This document shows, piece after piece, positions 23,731 to 34,542 of a stretch of DNA of 64,000 bases. The stretch is from NCBI GenBank assembly GCA_024364735.1, contig JAGFNQ010000857.1, positions 652,676-716,675 on the forward strand, given 5' to 3'. The notes below the pieces were generated by a model, which saw only the letters and a list, made by a program, of their open reading frames with translations, was not told the origin of the DNA and did no database searches. The DNA is from Boesenbergia rotunda. Its lineage: Eukaryota > Streptophyta > Magnoliopsida > Zingiberales > Zingiberaceae. The translations under genes were made by a program, and so were the position numbers. The first letter of the stretch is position 1; the number at the start of each line of letters is the position of its first letter.

Positions 23731-23830
23731 CTCATACTCCCCCTAGAACCCTGAATACTTGTGTTATACAATACTTAACTCTCATACTCCCCCTAGAACC
23801 CTTAATACTTGTGTTATACAATATTTAACT
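23731..23830. repeat. 50-bp tandem duplication in C1
   Basis: Two adjacent copies beginning CTCATACTCCCCCTAGAACC; they differ at two positions by eye. Confidence 0.9.
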
Positions 23831-25059
23831 TTGACCTTTCCTCCCCCTTTGACATATATCAAAAACATACATGGGTGAACAAGGTAAAATTTTGAAAAGT
23901 TTTGCAAACCTAAATTTTGTTTAAAAAAACTTTTACTTACAAGGCTTTGCAAAAAGAATTTTACTTAGACAAAATTTTGAAGCCAAATTTCCCAAAAAAA
24001 GGTTCAACTTTGAGAATTGGAAAAAAATTTGTTTTAAAACAATTTGCACACTTAGAAGAATTTGTCTGGAAATACTTTGTGTATTTTGAAAAACAAAATC
24101 TTTAAGAAATTTCTAGACAAGTTTTTCACCAAAAAAAAACTTTACTTAGAAACATTTGCCAAAATTTTCAAAAAGTTTTTGCTTAAACAAATTTTGTTTA
24201 CTAAGAAAAATTTTACTTAGATAAAAAACATGTACTTAAAAATATTTTGAAACACTTAGAAATTTTTGAATCACTTTCTGAAAAAGAGATAAAAATTAAA
24301 CAAAATTTCCTTTCTCTCTTTCCCCCTTAATGTGAAATTATTCTCCTTATGTTTTAGACCATTTCTAAGATAAACTTTCTTTGAAAAAGGGAAAAAGTTT
24401 AAGAAAGAATTTAATTTTCACTTTTTCTACTCTCCCCCTTGGCCATATATCAATAAAGAACTCTTGAAAAATATATTTTGAAAGACATTTAAAATTTGTG
24501 TATCAGAGCTTATGGGTTTTGAAAACATAAATATTTGAGTGAGAGAATAATGTCAAAAATTATGATAATTTCTAAGTAACAAAATTTTGAAAGAATAAAG
24601 AATTGATGCTCAAAAACAGAACTGGAGTCAAGTGTATATTCTCATTGAGTCCATGCATGACAAGCAGCAAAAAGTATTTAATCAATAAGTTTACTTGTTT
24701 TGAATATTTTGAAAAATGCAAGTACTTTAAAAGATATTGAGCTTTTTGAATGATTCAAGTACTTTTAAAATATCTGTATCTTGAAAAAATATAAGTCACT
24801 TTGAAAGATATTATGTATTTTTGAAAAATATAAGTACCCCTTTTTTTTGAAAAATATCATGAGTTAAAAAAACATAAATCCTTTTGAAAAATATTATGAA
24901 TTTGAAAATCATAAGTATTTTTTAAAATATTATGAATTTGAAAAACATAAATACTTTTTAAAATATTAAAGAAAATTACTTGACTTATTTTTTGAAAGTA
25001 CTTACAAAAATATTGTTTTTAACACATAATATTTTACATGCTTTGGTTTCTTTTTCAGT

Positions 25060-25745
25060 CTGACACAATCCTAGGAAACCTTGTTAGCTACAAGGACATT
25101 TCCCTAAGTGTCCTGAAAATTCTCCAACTCAAGTAAATACTATTTCCAAAAGAATTTTGATAAGCCAAAATGATAATATTTTGAAAATATATGCAAGTAC
25201 ATTTTGAAAAATGTATGAACTTTTGAAGGCACAATATTTTACTTGACTTGGTTTATCTTCCAGCCTGACACAATCCTGGGAAGCCTTGTTAGCTACAAGG
25301 ACATTTCCTTAAGTGTCCTGGAAATTTTTCCAAGCTCAAGAGAAATATTATTTCAAATTGATTCTATTAAAAAAACATTTTGAAAATAATAATATTAAAA
25401 AAATGATAATATTTGAAAGGAAATTACTTGTGTTTTCAGAAGGATTTGAAAATACATGCATGAAAACATATCGCCTTGAAATATTCAATAATTCTTTTAA
25501 TTTGACCTCCCCCTAAACTTGACACAGTCCTTGGAAGCTTGTTGACCACAAGTATTCTTCCTCTGAGTCTTTTAGGATTCAGTTTAGATCAAAAGAATTA
25601 TTTAATAATTTCAAAAATAATTGCCAAAGAAAATACTTGTTAGAAATAATTTCTTTTTGATTTAGACTCCCCCTAAATTTGACACATCCTAGGAGTCCTT
25701 GTAGATCATGAAGTGGACCTTCCTCTGTGTCTTTAGGGTTTATCA
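25060..25745. repeat. Four dispersed copies of a TGACACA block in C1
   Basis: Copies start near 25061, 25266, 25519 and 25680. Each reads TGACACA, then a TCCTNGGA-like stretch, CTTGT, and ends with a GTCNT(T/G) segment. Spacing is about 160-250 bp. Their role is unknown. Confidence 0.75.
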
Positions 25746-27009
25746 AAATCAAATGAGACACTGGCACAATTTTAGAATGTATTTTGAATTTTCGAAACAT
25801 ATTTTGAAATGAAGGTAATTTGTAGTATTTAAGGCACAATTTTCGAAAATCATTTTAAAAGACCATGATTTTTCAAGGACAATTCTAAAAGACATTTTAA
25901 AAGATAGTGATTTTTCAAGCATCAATTTAAAAAATAAAACACTCCCCTTGTACCGTTTGACTCTATCTAGGTGCCTTAGGGGATTTCAGTGTTAACCAAG
26001 TTTGACTATGTTGACTTGGTTTTACTAATCAATAATTGACTCAATCAAGTCCTAGGTCTTAGTATACTTCAATCAAGACTTAGTTTGATGAGTTAGTTTT
26101 GAAAACAAATGAAATTCAATTTTTAAAAAATGTTGAGTGGAAAATATATAGAGTTAATTTTAGAAAAAATTGAGTTGATTTTGAAAAAGTATTGAACTAT
26201 ATTATTAGGTCCTAGATATCTCACCCAGTTCTACATGACAAAACAGGTTACCTTATCTGTTCTGTGAGATGTTTTATTTTTATCTTCGAATTAGTGTTAA
26301 ATCTAAGATTTACTTAAAATTTATGTTAGATTGAAATCTGACAATAGTAAAGTGAATTTGATTTTCTATAATTGGCTTCCAGGTCTTGGCGAGGCACTAG
26401 GCCTTCTTTGGTCGTAGCCTTATTGGATCATCAACCCTTTCCTTGACAAAGCCTTTTATAGAAAATTCATCTTCATGTCACTCCTTGAAAGATTTTGGTC
26501 TAACTAGTTTGGGTCTTGGATCGGTAGCTTCGGCTAGTTCCACCAGACTAAACAGACCAAGTAGAGTATACTTGACCTTATTAGAAAGGTTTCCCTAACG
26601 TACTATCATCTCACCTCCTCCCAATACTAGGTTTTCAAGTTTTAAGTAACTCTTTAGTCCTTAAACTAATCAATCCTAATTCTAAGCAAAAATAAATAAA
26701 TAAAATAAAAGGCAACACACAATTAAAGTAAACAATTATCTAAGTAAGGTCATAATTGGAGTAATACTCCGGATTTTTGAAATCAGCAAGATTATGAATT
26801 AAATTTCCTAGCATATTGACCTTATATTTCAGGGTTTTATTTTCTTGTTTCACTTTTCTAAAATTTGAATTAATTAATTTCTATGAATTAATTATATTAT
26901 TTAAGCATGCATCCATATTTAAGTTTGACCAAGAGTGATTAAATAAACTATCAACATTCATCGTAAAGAGTGGATTTTCATATAAATTAAAGTTACCCAT
27001 CTTGGTAGG

Positions 27010-27786
27010 TTATCCTGGATCTTTGGATCTTCTATCTGTGCATTCATCTTTGTAATGCCCAAACTCCTGGCACTTGAAGCATTGGATGCGACTTTTGTCT
27101 TTTCGTGCTCTTAGAACTGGTTCCTTTGTCGCCGTCGGTGGTGCCGTTCGTTTCTTACAATTAGGACATTTACTTTTGTAGTGCCCTCTCTCCCTGCATG
27201 TGTAACAAATTACATTACTTTTAAATATTGAATTTACAATTTTACCTTTTGATTCCTTATTGGGAATCTCCCGCTTGATTCTTGCTGCCTCGGATCCAGA
27301 CTCATCTTTTGATTCTGGTTTGGATTCGGCTTCGGATTCGGGTTCAGACTCTGACTCGGTTGTTTGTGCTTGGACCGAGAGTGCGAGATAACTTAGGTGA
27401 TCTTCGTCTGATTCATCCGATGATTCGAACATCACACCTTCAAGGACCTCAATATCGGAGCTCTCTTCATGTAGGTTGATTAGCTTCTCCCACATCTCTT
27501 TAGCACAGTTGAAGGATCCAACCTACTTCAATTCTTCATTGGTTAGGCCACATTGTAGTATTGCAGTCGCCTTTGCATCTGCCTCGATATTCCTCAGAGT
27601 TGGTTCGTCCAATTTATCCCAGGCGATCGACATCCCATCTTCTGTAGGTACTATAAACCCCGTTTGGATTATCATCCATAAATCTAGATGGGTCTTTAGG
27701 AGGAACACCATTTGACTTCTCCAAAAATTGAAGTTCTCGCCGGAGAATAGCGGTGGGCGGGCACTATTCCACTCTTGGTTGGCCAT
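27010..27786 (-). pseudogene. gag: C1 gag remnant with two zinc knuckles
   Basis: One frame of 259 codons with a single TAG stop (27525-27523). The N-terminal part (27786-27523) is the Sirevirus-type UBN2 gag start: PPLFSGENF, then an NIEADAKATAILQCGLTNEE segment like that of D2 and H. After the stop it continues with EMWEKLINLHE, then jumps to an acidic Ser/Glu-rich region, so roughly the middle third of a normal gag is deleted. Two CCHC knuckles follow: CYTCRERGHYKSKC and CFKCQEFGHYKDEC. D2 and H show one each. Without the core helices it probably cannot form particles. Confidence 0.82.
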
Positions 27787-28315
27787 TTAGTTTAAACCTC
27801 GTACACAAAAGAAACACCAAAAATGTACCAAGATTTGGTCTTGGATTAGTAGTGTGGGAGAAAAAAAACTAGCACAAAAAGGTGTTGCATGAATTTCGAG
27901 GTAAAAATAATAATAAAATAATAAAAAAATTATGATAGATTCTTGAAATTATTGGCTTTATCAAGTTTGATTAATGATGAAAAGGTAAGAATTCACTGTT
28001 TGGGAAAAGATTTGCTTGAATTAAGGTAGCATGAATTTCAAAAAAAATATTAAAATAATAATAAAAAACTGTTTATGACAAATTTTCAAAAATTGATGGT
28101 TTTATCAATTCTAACTTATGTCAAAAAAATAGGAATTCAAAATTGAATATTTTAATCCCACACACAGATATTATTTATTTGAAATAAAAAGCAAAAACGA
28201 TCGAGTGGTGTTGCACCAACCTCGATTAACGAGAAAGAAAAGAAATAAAATTAAAAATTTCGTAAATCCGAAAAACAACTTTCAAACTGGTGGTTGCACC
28301 AAGTTTGACCCACCC
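27787..28315 (-). other. C1 leader
   Basis: 529 bp of AT-rich leader between primer site and gag; no gene seen. Confidence 0.7.
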
Positions 28316-28327
28316 GCTCTGATACCA
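28316..28327 (-). other. C1 primer binding site, initiator tRNA-Met
   Basis: Element strand TGGTATCAGAGC, 2 bases from the inner end of the 5' LTR. Confidence 0.9.
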
Positions 28328-28741
28328 CTTGTTGGATCGAGAAACACGATAGAGGGGGGGGGGGAGAATATCATGAAAATCTTTTCGGATAAGACTAAGA
28401 GAAAATACGCAGCGAAATTAAAAACAAGCACACAAGGAACACAAGTATTTTTACTTGGTTCGGAGTCGCGGTCGGCTCCTACTCCAAGGCCCACGGTCCT
28501 TGACCGTTTACTGCAGGCAATTCTATATTCGCACAAAGGTTTACTTATTTAATACAAGAATAGTGCAGTAAGTAAATGAATACACTTTTCGTTACCGACG
28601 CCCGGTGTGGATCGTACTTCGGAGCAGATGGTCGTCGGCGGCGGTAGAGTCTCGAGATCGGAGTTTGCCGGAGCAGAGCGCTTGAACGAAAAGCTTAGAG
28701 GTGTTGGAAAGTTGTGTTCTTGAAGCCTCGGGGTCGAGCCC

Positions 28742-28749
28742 CTTTTATA
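28742..28749 (-). promoter_or_regulatory. TATA box in the C1 5' LTR
   Basis: Element strand TATAAAAG followed by GGGCT. The matching box is at 22654-22648 in the 3' LTR and resembles TATATAAAGGGG in C2. Confidence 0.6.
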
Positions 28750-29235
28750 GTGCTCCTGGGGGCGCTTGACACGTGCCTTCAGATAGGAGAAACTTCATCC
28801 GCAGCTCGATCAGCGCTTATCCCCTTCGAATCGGCCTCTGTAGCTGACTGGGGCGCCCGGGACCTCCCGGGCTCCCAGCTTGACTTGGTCCGCTTGTTTC
28901 ATGGCTGATTTTGCTTCGACTCCTCTTTGGCATTGGCCTTGGGCGCCCGGGACCTCCCGGGCGCCTAGGCCAGCTGCCTGCCCCTCTCCTTTGGGGCGTT
29001 CTGAGCTGCAGAAACACACTCCTTCGGTCCCTGCATCCAAGGTTAGTTCCAAAACAAATAAGGCAAGAATATTAGTCCATCTTTACAACCGTAGCTGTCT
29101 TGGTTCTGACTTCGGGTCTTCCAAATGGAACCCTAGGTCGAACCGACGCCTACTGTTCCCTCGACGGGGAACGCACCCTCACCTACTCCTCTCAGGAGAG
29201 TTTACCTTTTGCCAACCAGCTCCTCCGGTTGGACT

Positions 29236-29450
29236 TTTGCCCAGCTTTACTCACCAGGTCTTCGTGCCCAATCCGCGACCAGGTCTTAGTGCCCAGCTTT
29301 ACTCACCAGGTCTTCGGTGCCCAGCCCTCGGCCAGGACTTAGTGCCCACCTTCCGAGCAGGTCTTCGGTGCCCAACCCTTTGCCAGGACTTAGTGCCCAG
29401 TCCATGACTAGGACTTATTGCCCAACCTTATGTCAGGACTTAGTTGCCTA
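29236..29450 (-). repeat. Mini-hairpin array in C1 5' LTR (U3)
   Basis: A tandem array of 25-40 base units. On the element strand stems such as CCTGGTC/GATTGGG and CCTGGC/GCTGGG pair with G-U wobbles. It corresponds to 23258-23470 in the 3' LTR and to arrays in C2, C3 and H. Confidence 0.7.
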
Positions 29451-29573
29451 GATCAACTAGGACTTTCCTGCACACATGAGTAACTTTATTAGATCACAAA
29501 TAGTACTTAACTTTGAATCCTTTGCTAATATCAAAACAAGGTTCGATATGGTGTTTCCTGCACCAACAAGTAC

Positions 29574-29738
29574 CACTTGATACGAGACATCGTAAAGTGA
29601 GGAGAAGTTGTTGTCGCCAAGATTGCATCAGCAGATAACCTGGCATGTCCTTTCACTAAGGACCTTCCAGCGAAAGCTTATGATAGGCATGTTGAGTGGA
29701 TGAGAATCAGTTGTATGGCAGTATTATTGGCAGCATAG
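29574..29738 (+). pseudogene. End of F pol (RNase H C-terminus)
   Basis: Continues F pol after C1: the codons for HLIRDIVK, a TGA stop, then GEVVVAKIASADNLACPFTKDLP and a terminal TAG at 29736-29738. The ADNLA-PFTK motif is the usual end of copia RNase H. Together with 22238 it shows that C1 landed inside one coding domain. Confidence 0.85.
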
Positions 29739-29749
29739 TCTTTTAGTAT

Positions 29750-29760
29750 AAGTGAGAGAT
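29750..29760 (+). other. F polypurine tract
   Basis: AAGTGAGAGAT immediately before the 3' LTR start TGTTAGGATG. Confidence 0.75.
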
Positions 29761-29889
29761 TGTTAGGATGTATACTATAAGCTTATCTTTTGTATGAACA
29801 TCTATTTTGGAATAAGAATCATAGTGGCCATGTGTTTGCATTTTATATTTGTTATATATATATGCAGTTGTCCATTACTTCACATTGTA

Positions 29890-30110
29890 AAAAAAAATGA
29901 TGAACTAGGCAGCAGACAAATTGAACCTGGGGTGACCGGCCCGGCCCCACAGAAGTTTCCCATCGGTCACCAGGGTAAATCAGGAAACGCTAGCGGTGGG
30001 CAGTCTAGAAGCCCAGCGTCCCAAGGTTCGCGCCCCATTTGGAGGTAAAATTCCTGCAAAATACGCCGTACCGCAGATGCCTGGGTTAACGACTAGTTAC
30101 CTTACCACTG
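29890..30110 (-). mobile_element. SINE-like insertion in the F LTR
   Basis: A 221-bp GC-rich segment absent from the equivalent place in the F1 LTR. It is flanked by a perfect 9-bp direct repeat CACATTGTA (29881-29889 and 30111-30119), with a run of A beside the left copy. Variable-length target duplications plus a homopolymer tail are marks of L1-driven retroposition. If the tail is the 3' end, the element is on the minus strand and ends in T, as some plant SINEs do. Box-B-like motifs are present (GGTTCGCGCCCC on plus, GGTTCAATTTG on minus). I do not recognise the family. Confidence 0.75.
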
Positions 30111-30898
30111 CACATTGTAGATAATATGGTATGTGGTGTCACACAGAAAATCATGTTATCGATTCCTTGTAATGTATAAGTAGTAGCTCACAATGAAGAT
30201 GAATTTGGACAAACCATTGGAATAGTTGTAGTATAATTTGATATTAGTCTATCTTGACTACAGAATTATATTAGTGCGCTTTGTGTGTATTGAGAAGAAC
30301 TGTTTTGAGGATGTTCGATTTATACTGACTATATAATCGAACAAAATCTCAGTTATTATGGATGTACATGCTCTTAATCCCGATATAATAATGAGCATAT
30401 ATACTTAGTATTTATTTCTTTAATTTATCAATGGGTGAGATTTATTCGCTAAGTTAATAAAGTCCGATAAATTGGGAAATAATATTATTTAATGGTGTTC
30501 CGTTGATTATAGAAGGATATCGTGTCCTAATTATTTAGGTTGATGATGTCCCCTTGAGGAGCTCATGTGGATTATCTTGTAAACCTTACAGGTGGACTCG
30601 GTCCAACATGATAATAAAGTTGAGTGGTACTGCTCTTGGAGTTATATATTAATTAATTAAATTGTTAGTAATTCAATTAATTAATGGGCATACGATATCT
30701 TAAACATGGGGAGATAATGTACTCATAATATGAAGGAGCCCATATTTTAATGTGGGGTCGGTGCAGTAGTTTAATAATAACCCTTTAGTGGATCGGGTTA
30801 TTATTAACGGATTTAAGTTGGTTTTTGGGTTGAAAACAGGAAACATAAATCCGTTAGGAAGCCATAATCGACTCCTCCTTTTGGTCCCTATTGTAGCC

Positions 30899-30906
30899 TA
30901 TATAAA
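30899..30906 (+). promoter_or_regulatory. TATA box in the F LTR
   Basis: TATATAAA about 350 bp before the LTR end. Confidence 0.5.
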
Positions 30907-31256
30907 CCCTCATAAGCCGTGATTTAGAAACCTAATTTTCTCCTTTGGTTTTGGGCGTGTGGCGCACCTTGAAGGAAAGGAGGAAGAATAAGGGTGAACG
31001 ACGGCTGCGATTCATGGAAGTTCGTCGCCCACACAACGCCCAAGAAGAGGATAGGAATACAATAGAAGATTGAGAGGTATATCTAGTATCTATTTTTTTA
31101 TTCCGCTGAAGTTGCATTCGTATTCTTTCTGGATCCTGAACCAAACACAAGAACAAGTGATCAAAAGATTGTTTGGGAAGTTTTCTATCCTTTTACGGAT
31201 CAATTCTGTTCATAGAATTAAATCCGGAGAAATAGGGTGGAATCCCAACGCCAACA

Positions 31257-33666
31257 TGATCAACTTATCATTACTCCCAATGATAAGTATGTCATATACA
31301 TATAAATACAAGATGACAAAGTCATCTTCTATGGCTTTCGTGTAGACACATTTATCCATTCATTGAGTTTGAATCCACTTTCTTGCATGACATTATCAAA
31401 TTTCTCATGTCATTGCTTTGGAGCTTGTTTTAAGCCGTATAAAGACTTCACCAATTTGCAAACATGGTTATTTTGTCTTGGCACAGAAAACTCCTCAGAT
31501 TGTTTCATGTAAATTTCGTCTTCTAAATCTCCATTTAAAAAGGCTGTCTTTACATGCATCTGATGTATTTCCAGGTTCCATAGAGCAGCAATAGCCAACA
31601 ACACTCTAATGGAAGTTATTCTCGATACCGAAGAATACGTATCAATGTAATCAAGGTCTTCCCATTGTTGGTAACCTTAAATTACCAACCTGGCCTTATA
31701 CTTGTCAATTATGCTATTTGATTTTATCTTCTTCTTGAAGATACACTTGCAACCTAATGATTTACTTCCCGAAGGATGATCCACACAAGTTCCCAAGTAT
31801 GATTTTGCAAGATAGATTCTATCTCAGATGCAATTGCCTCTTTCCAATGAGGTCCCTCAGAAGAGTGCTTCTGAGTAGCTTTGGGGCTCACCTTCAGTAT
31901 GAAAGTGATAAAATCTGTTCCATAATATTTTTTTACCCGAGCTCTCTTACTTCGCCTAGGCACAGCCTCAACTGGTTCATCATCCTCTTCTTCTTCCTCT
32001 GGTATTTCCTCCACCCATTTTGAGGAGCTAACATCCTCTCGGGACTTTTATGGAAACACATGCTCGAAGAATGAGGCATTTCTCGATTCTATTATCGAGT
32101 TGTTATGTATATCCGATAATTGTGACTCATATACACAAAATCAATATGCACTGCTATTATGTGTGTATCCGATAAATATGCAACCAATAGTTTTTGGTCC
32201 TATCTTAATCCTTTTCGAATCAGACACTAAAATTTTGGCAAGACACCCCCACACTCGCAAGTATTTGTAGGATGGTCGTCTTCCATTCCATAACTCATAA
32301 GGGCTCTTATCTATTTTCTTCTGAGGGGCCTTATTTAAAAGATAATTAGCCGTTAACACAGCTTCCCCTCACATGGAGTCTGGCAGTCCAGAGATCAATA
32401 GAAGAGCATTCATCATCTCCTTAAGAGTTCGATTCTTTCGCTCAGCAACTACATTCTGTTGAGGGGTATAAGGAGCTGTTGTTTCATGTCTGATCCCATG
32501 TTCAGCACACAACTCAGCGAATGGTGATACATATTGACCTCGTTGGTCGCTTTGAACCACCTTAATCTTCTTATTAAGTTGGTTTTCAACCTCATTCTTG
32601 AAGAGAACGAATTTATCTATAGCTTCATCCTAGCATTTGAGATGATACACATAATAATATTTTGTGTTATCATCTATAAAAGTAATGAAGTACCTATTTC
32701 CACCATGTGTCGGTGTACCTTTTAGGTTACATACGTCGGTGTGAATTAGGTCGAGTGGTCCGTTGTTTCTTTCAACATGTTGAAAGGATGACCTTGTCAA
32801 CTTCGCTTGAACACAAGTCTCACACTTGTGTTTTGGGTCAAGGTGGAATGTCGGTATGCTTTGCATGTTTATTAGTCTACGTATCACATCGTAATTCACA
32901 TGTCCTAGTCTACCATACCATAAACATGAAGACTCAAGCATATAAGTGGAGGAGCACTCAATTTTATTTATCTTAGGCCTAATGGCCATTACACTGAGCT
33001 TAAACAACCCATCAAATACATAGTCCTTTTCCACAAACATTCCATTTTTCGACAGTACAATCTGTCTGACTCAAACACAATGTGAAAGTTATTCTTACTT
33101 AATAATGAACTAGACACTAGATTCTTTCAAATCTCTGGAACATACAACACATTGGTTAGAGTGAGGTCCTTGCTCGAGGTCATCTTCAGCACCACTTTTC
33201 CTTGGCCCATGATGTCCGAGGTTGTCGAGTTCCCCATGAACAGCTTGTCTCTACTAATTTCTTCAAATTTGTGGAGTAGTTCCTTATTGTAGCACACATA
33301 TCTGGTGGCTCCAATATCAATCCACCATTGCCACGGGTTTGAACCCACCAGGTTCAATTCAGAGATCACGGCACAGAGGTCTTCCATTTCTGGTCACTCG
33401 TTCAGGTTGGCCTCCTACTTCTTCTTCGATTTCTTGCATTTCGAAGATTTGTGATCAACTCGACTACAGTTGTAGCACTTCCCATAGAACTTCTTGGTTA
33501 TGCCTCCTCTAGGTCCCATCTTGGAAGATTTGGAATTCTTCCGTTTTGAGCTTTATCCGTGCTCGACCACATTGGCTTTTACAGCAGCCTGAGAGAACAT
33601 CTTTTCTCTGAACCCTTGTTGTCTTCTTCGATACGAAATCTAACAACGAGTTCCTCCACGTTCATC
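31257..33666 (-). pseudogene. Copia gag-pol remnant of element I, the oldest host
   Basis: Minus-strand polyprotein remnant lying between F (left) and C2 (right). Reading leftwards: gag zinc knuckle CYNCSRVDHKSSKC (about 33477-33436); protease whose catalytic triplet reads DIGA instead of DSGA/DTGA (near 33325); integrase zinc region (about 32925-32815) and core, where the second catalytic motif reads SDQRGQYVS and the last Glu is present in AERKNRTL; an acidic linker; and the RT start, where QMDVKTAF has become QMHVKTAF (near 31555) and YVDD has become YVYD at the F junction. Several stops separate the pieces. Loss of two RT catalytic Asp residues makes it inactive. LTRs and the remaining domains lie outside the window. 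Confidence 0.85.
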
Positions 33667-33809
33667 TGTTGGTGCCGGAAGCACCAAAGTCAAACCTATG
33701 TTTTGATAATGGCAAAGGGATCAGAAGTTAAGGTGTTATTGTGATCTAACAATGCTACTCGAGTGTGCAGGAAAAGTCCTAGGTACACTAGGCACGAAGT
33801 CGTGATTCT

Positions 33810-34040
33810 ATGAATTGGGCAATAAGTCCTGGCCGTGGGCTGGGCACCTAAGTCCTGACATAAGGTTGGGCAATAAGTCCTAGTCGTGGACTGGGCACCG
33901 AAGACCTGGTGAGTGAAGCTGGGCAATAAGTCCTGGTCGTGGACTGGGCACCGATGACCTGGTGAGTGAAGCTGGGCAATAAGTTCTGGTCGCGGACTGG
34001 GCATGAATACCTGATCCGGGGGATTGGGCAAAAGTCCAAT
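33810..34040 (+). repeat. Mini-hairpin array in C2 U3
   Basis: Consecutive units with the pattern CCT-NNNN-loop-NNNN-GGG. Stems seen: CCTGGCC/GGCTGGG, CCTGAC/GTTGGG, CCTAGTC/GACTGGG, CCTGGTC/GACTGGG, CCTGATC/GATTGGG. The inner bases change together, and the third and fourth pairs are often G-U on the sense strand. Confidence 0.8.
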
Positions 34041-34534
34041 CGGAGGAGCCGGTTGACAAAAAGGTAAACTCTCCTGAGAGGAGTAGGTGAGGACGCGTTC
34101 CTCGTAGGAGGGAACATTAGATGTCAGTTCGACCTGGGGTTCCATTTGGGAAGCCCAAAGTCAGAACTAAGATAGCTCAGGTTGTTAATCATGCTTAAAT
34201 GATATTATATTGTTTATTATTTGTGTTTTGGAACTAACCCTGGTTGCAGGAACGAAGGGTGAAAGGTTTCTGCTCCCAGGCGCCTCAATGAAGGCAGGCG
34301 CTTGTTTGATAAGGCGCCTATGTTGATACAGTCGCCCCAGACAGGGTTGATTCCAAGCCACTCGAAGCAAGCTGCCACATCATCAAGTGAGGCGCTTGTG
34401 TTCATACAGGCGCCCCAGTTAGCTCAGGCACCCCAGTTGAAGGGATAAGCGCTAACCAAGTCTTCTGATTGAGCTTCGCGCAGAATGGGCCACGTGTCAG
34501 GCGCCCCCTTCAACACAGGCGCCCCAGTGACTGC

Positions 34535-34542
34535 TATATAAA
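34535..34542 (+). promoter_or_regulatory. TATA box in the C2 LTR
   Basis: TATATAAA followed by GGGG; the short leader then contains a Cys/Pro/Ser-rich open stretch that is not a gene. Confidence 0.6.

Larger units (their letters stand above)
23606..27009 (-). other. C1 non-coding internal region with repeats
   Basis: AT-rich, with no pol domain on either strand; short Lys/Asn-rich frames (for example 23917-24105) are composition effects. It holds a 50-bp tandem pair (23731-23780, 23781-23830), four diverged copies of a block starting TTGACACA or CTGACACA (25060-25745), and, at about 26300-26650, sequence that on the opposite strand resembles the gag-pol spacer of C2 (36950-37250). Pol therefore seems to have been lost between these parts. 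Confidence 0.75.
22239..29568 (-). mobile_element. Complete non-autonomous Sirevirus-like element C1
   Basis: 7330 bp on the minus strand: 5' LTR 29568-28330, Met primer site, leader, gag remnant (27786-27010), about 3.4 kb of AT-rich non-coding sequence with no pol, polypurine tract and 3' LTR (23590-22239). Both ends carry the target duplication AGTAC (22234-22238 and 29569-29573), within the RNase H codons of F. The gag type, poly-C near the LTR end and LTR palindromes match C2 and C3, so it is a gag-only member of that family depending on pol from relatives. Confidence 0.92.
28330..29568 (-). repeat. C1 5' LTR
   Basis: 1239 bp. It carries a run of C on the element strand near the inner end, a TATAAAAG box (28749-28742), two palindrome copies, and an array of small hairpins at 29236-29450 near its outer end. 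Confidence 0.9.
18867..31256 (+). mobile_element. Copia element F, 5'-truncated in window, split by C1
   Basis: Gag-pol (18867-22238 and 29574-29738), polypurine tract and complete 3' LTR (29761-31256). Its 5' LTR and the gag start should lie left of the window beyond F1. It is inserted into the RT domain of element I; TGATC (31257-31261) is the expected target copy. Confidence 0.8.
29761..31256 (+). repeat. F 3' LTR
   Basis: 1496 bp including a 230-bp SINE-like gain (insert plus duplicated target). TGTTAGGATG...CGCCAACA ends. Strongly similar to the F1 LTR in the opposite orientation. A TATATAAA box is at 30899-30906. Confidence 0.88.

Noticed and set aside
17278..31256. F1 LTR and F 3' LTR as the two ends of one inverted element
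   Set aside because: F1 has its own primer site and leader on the minus strand and a separate LTR start; insertion of F1 into F explains the junction at 18866 without an inversion.
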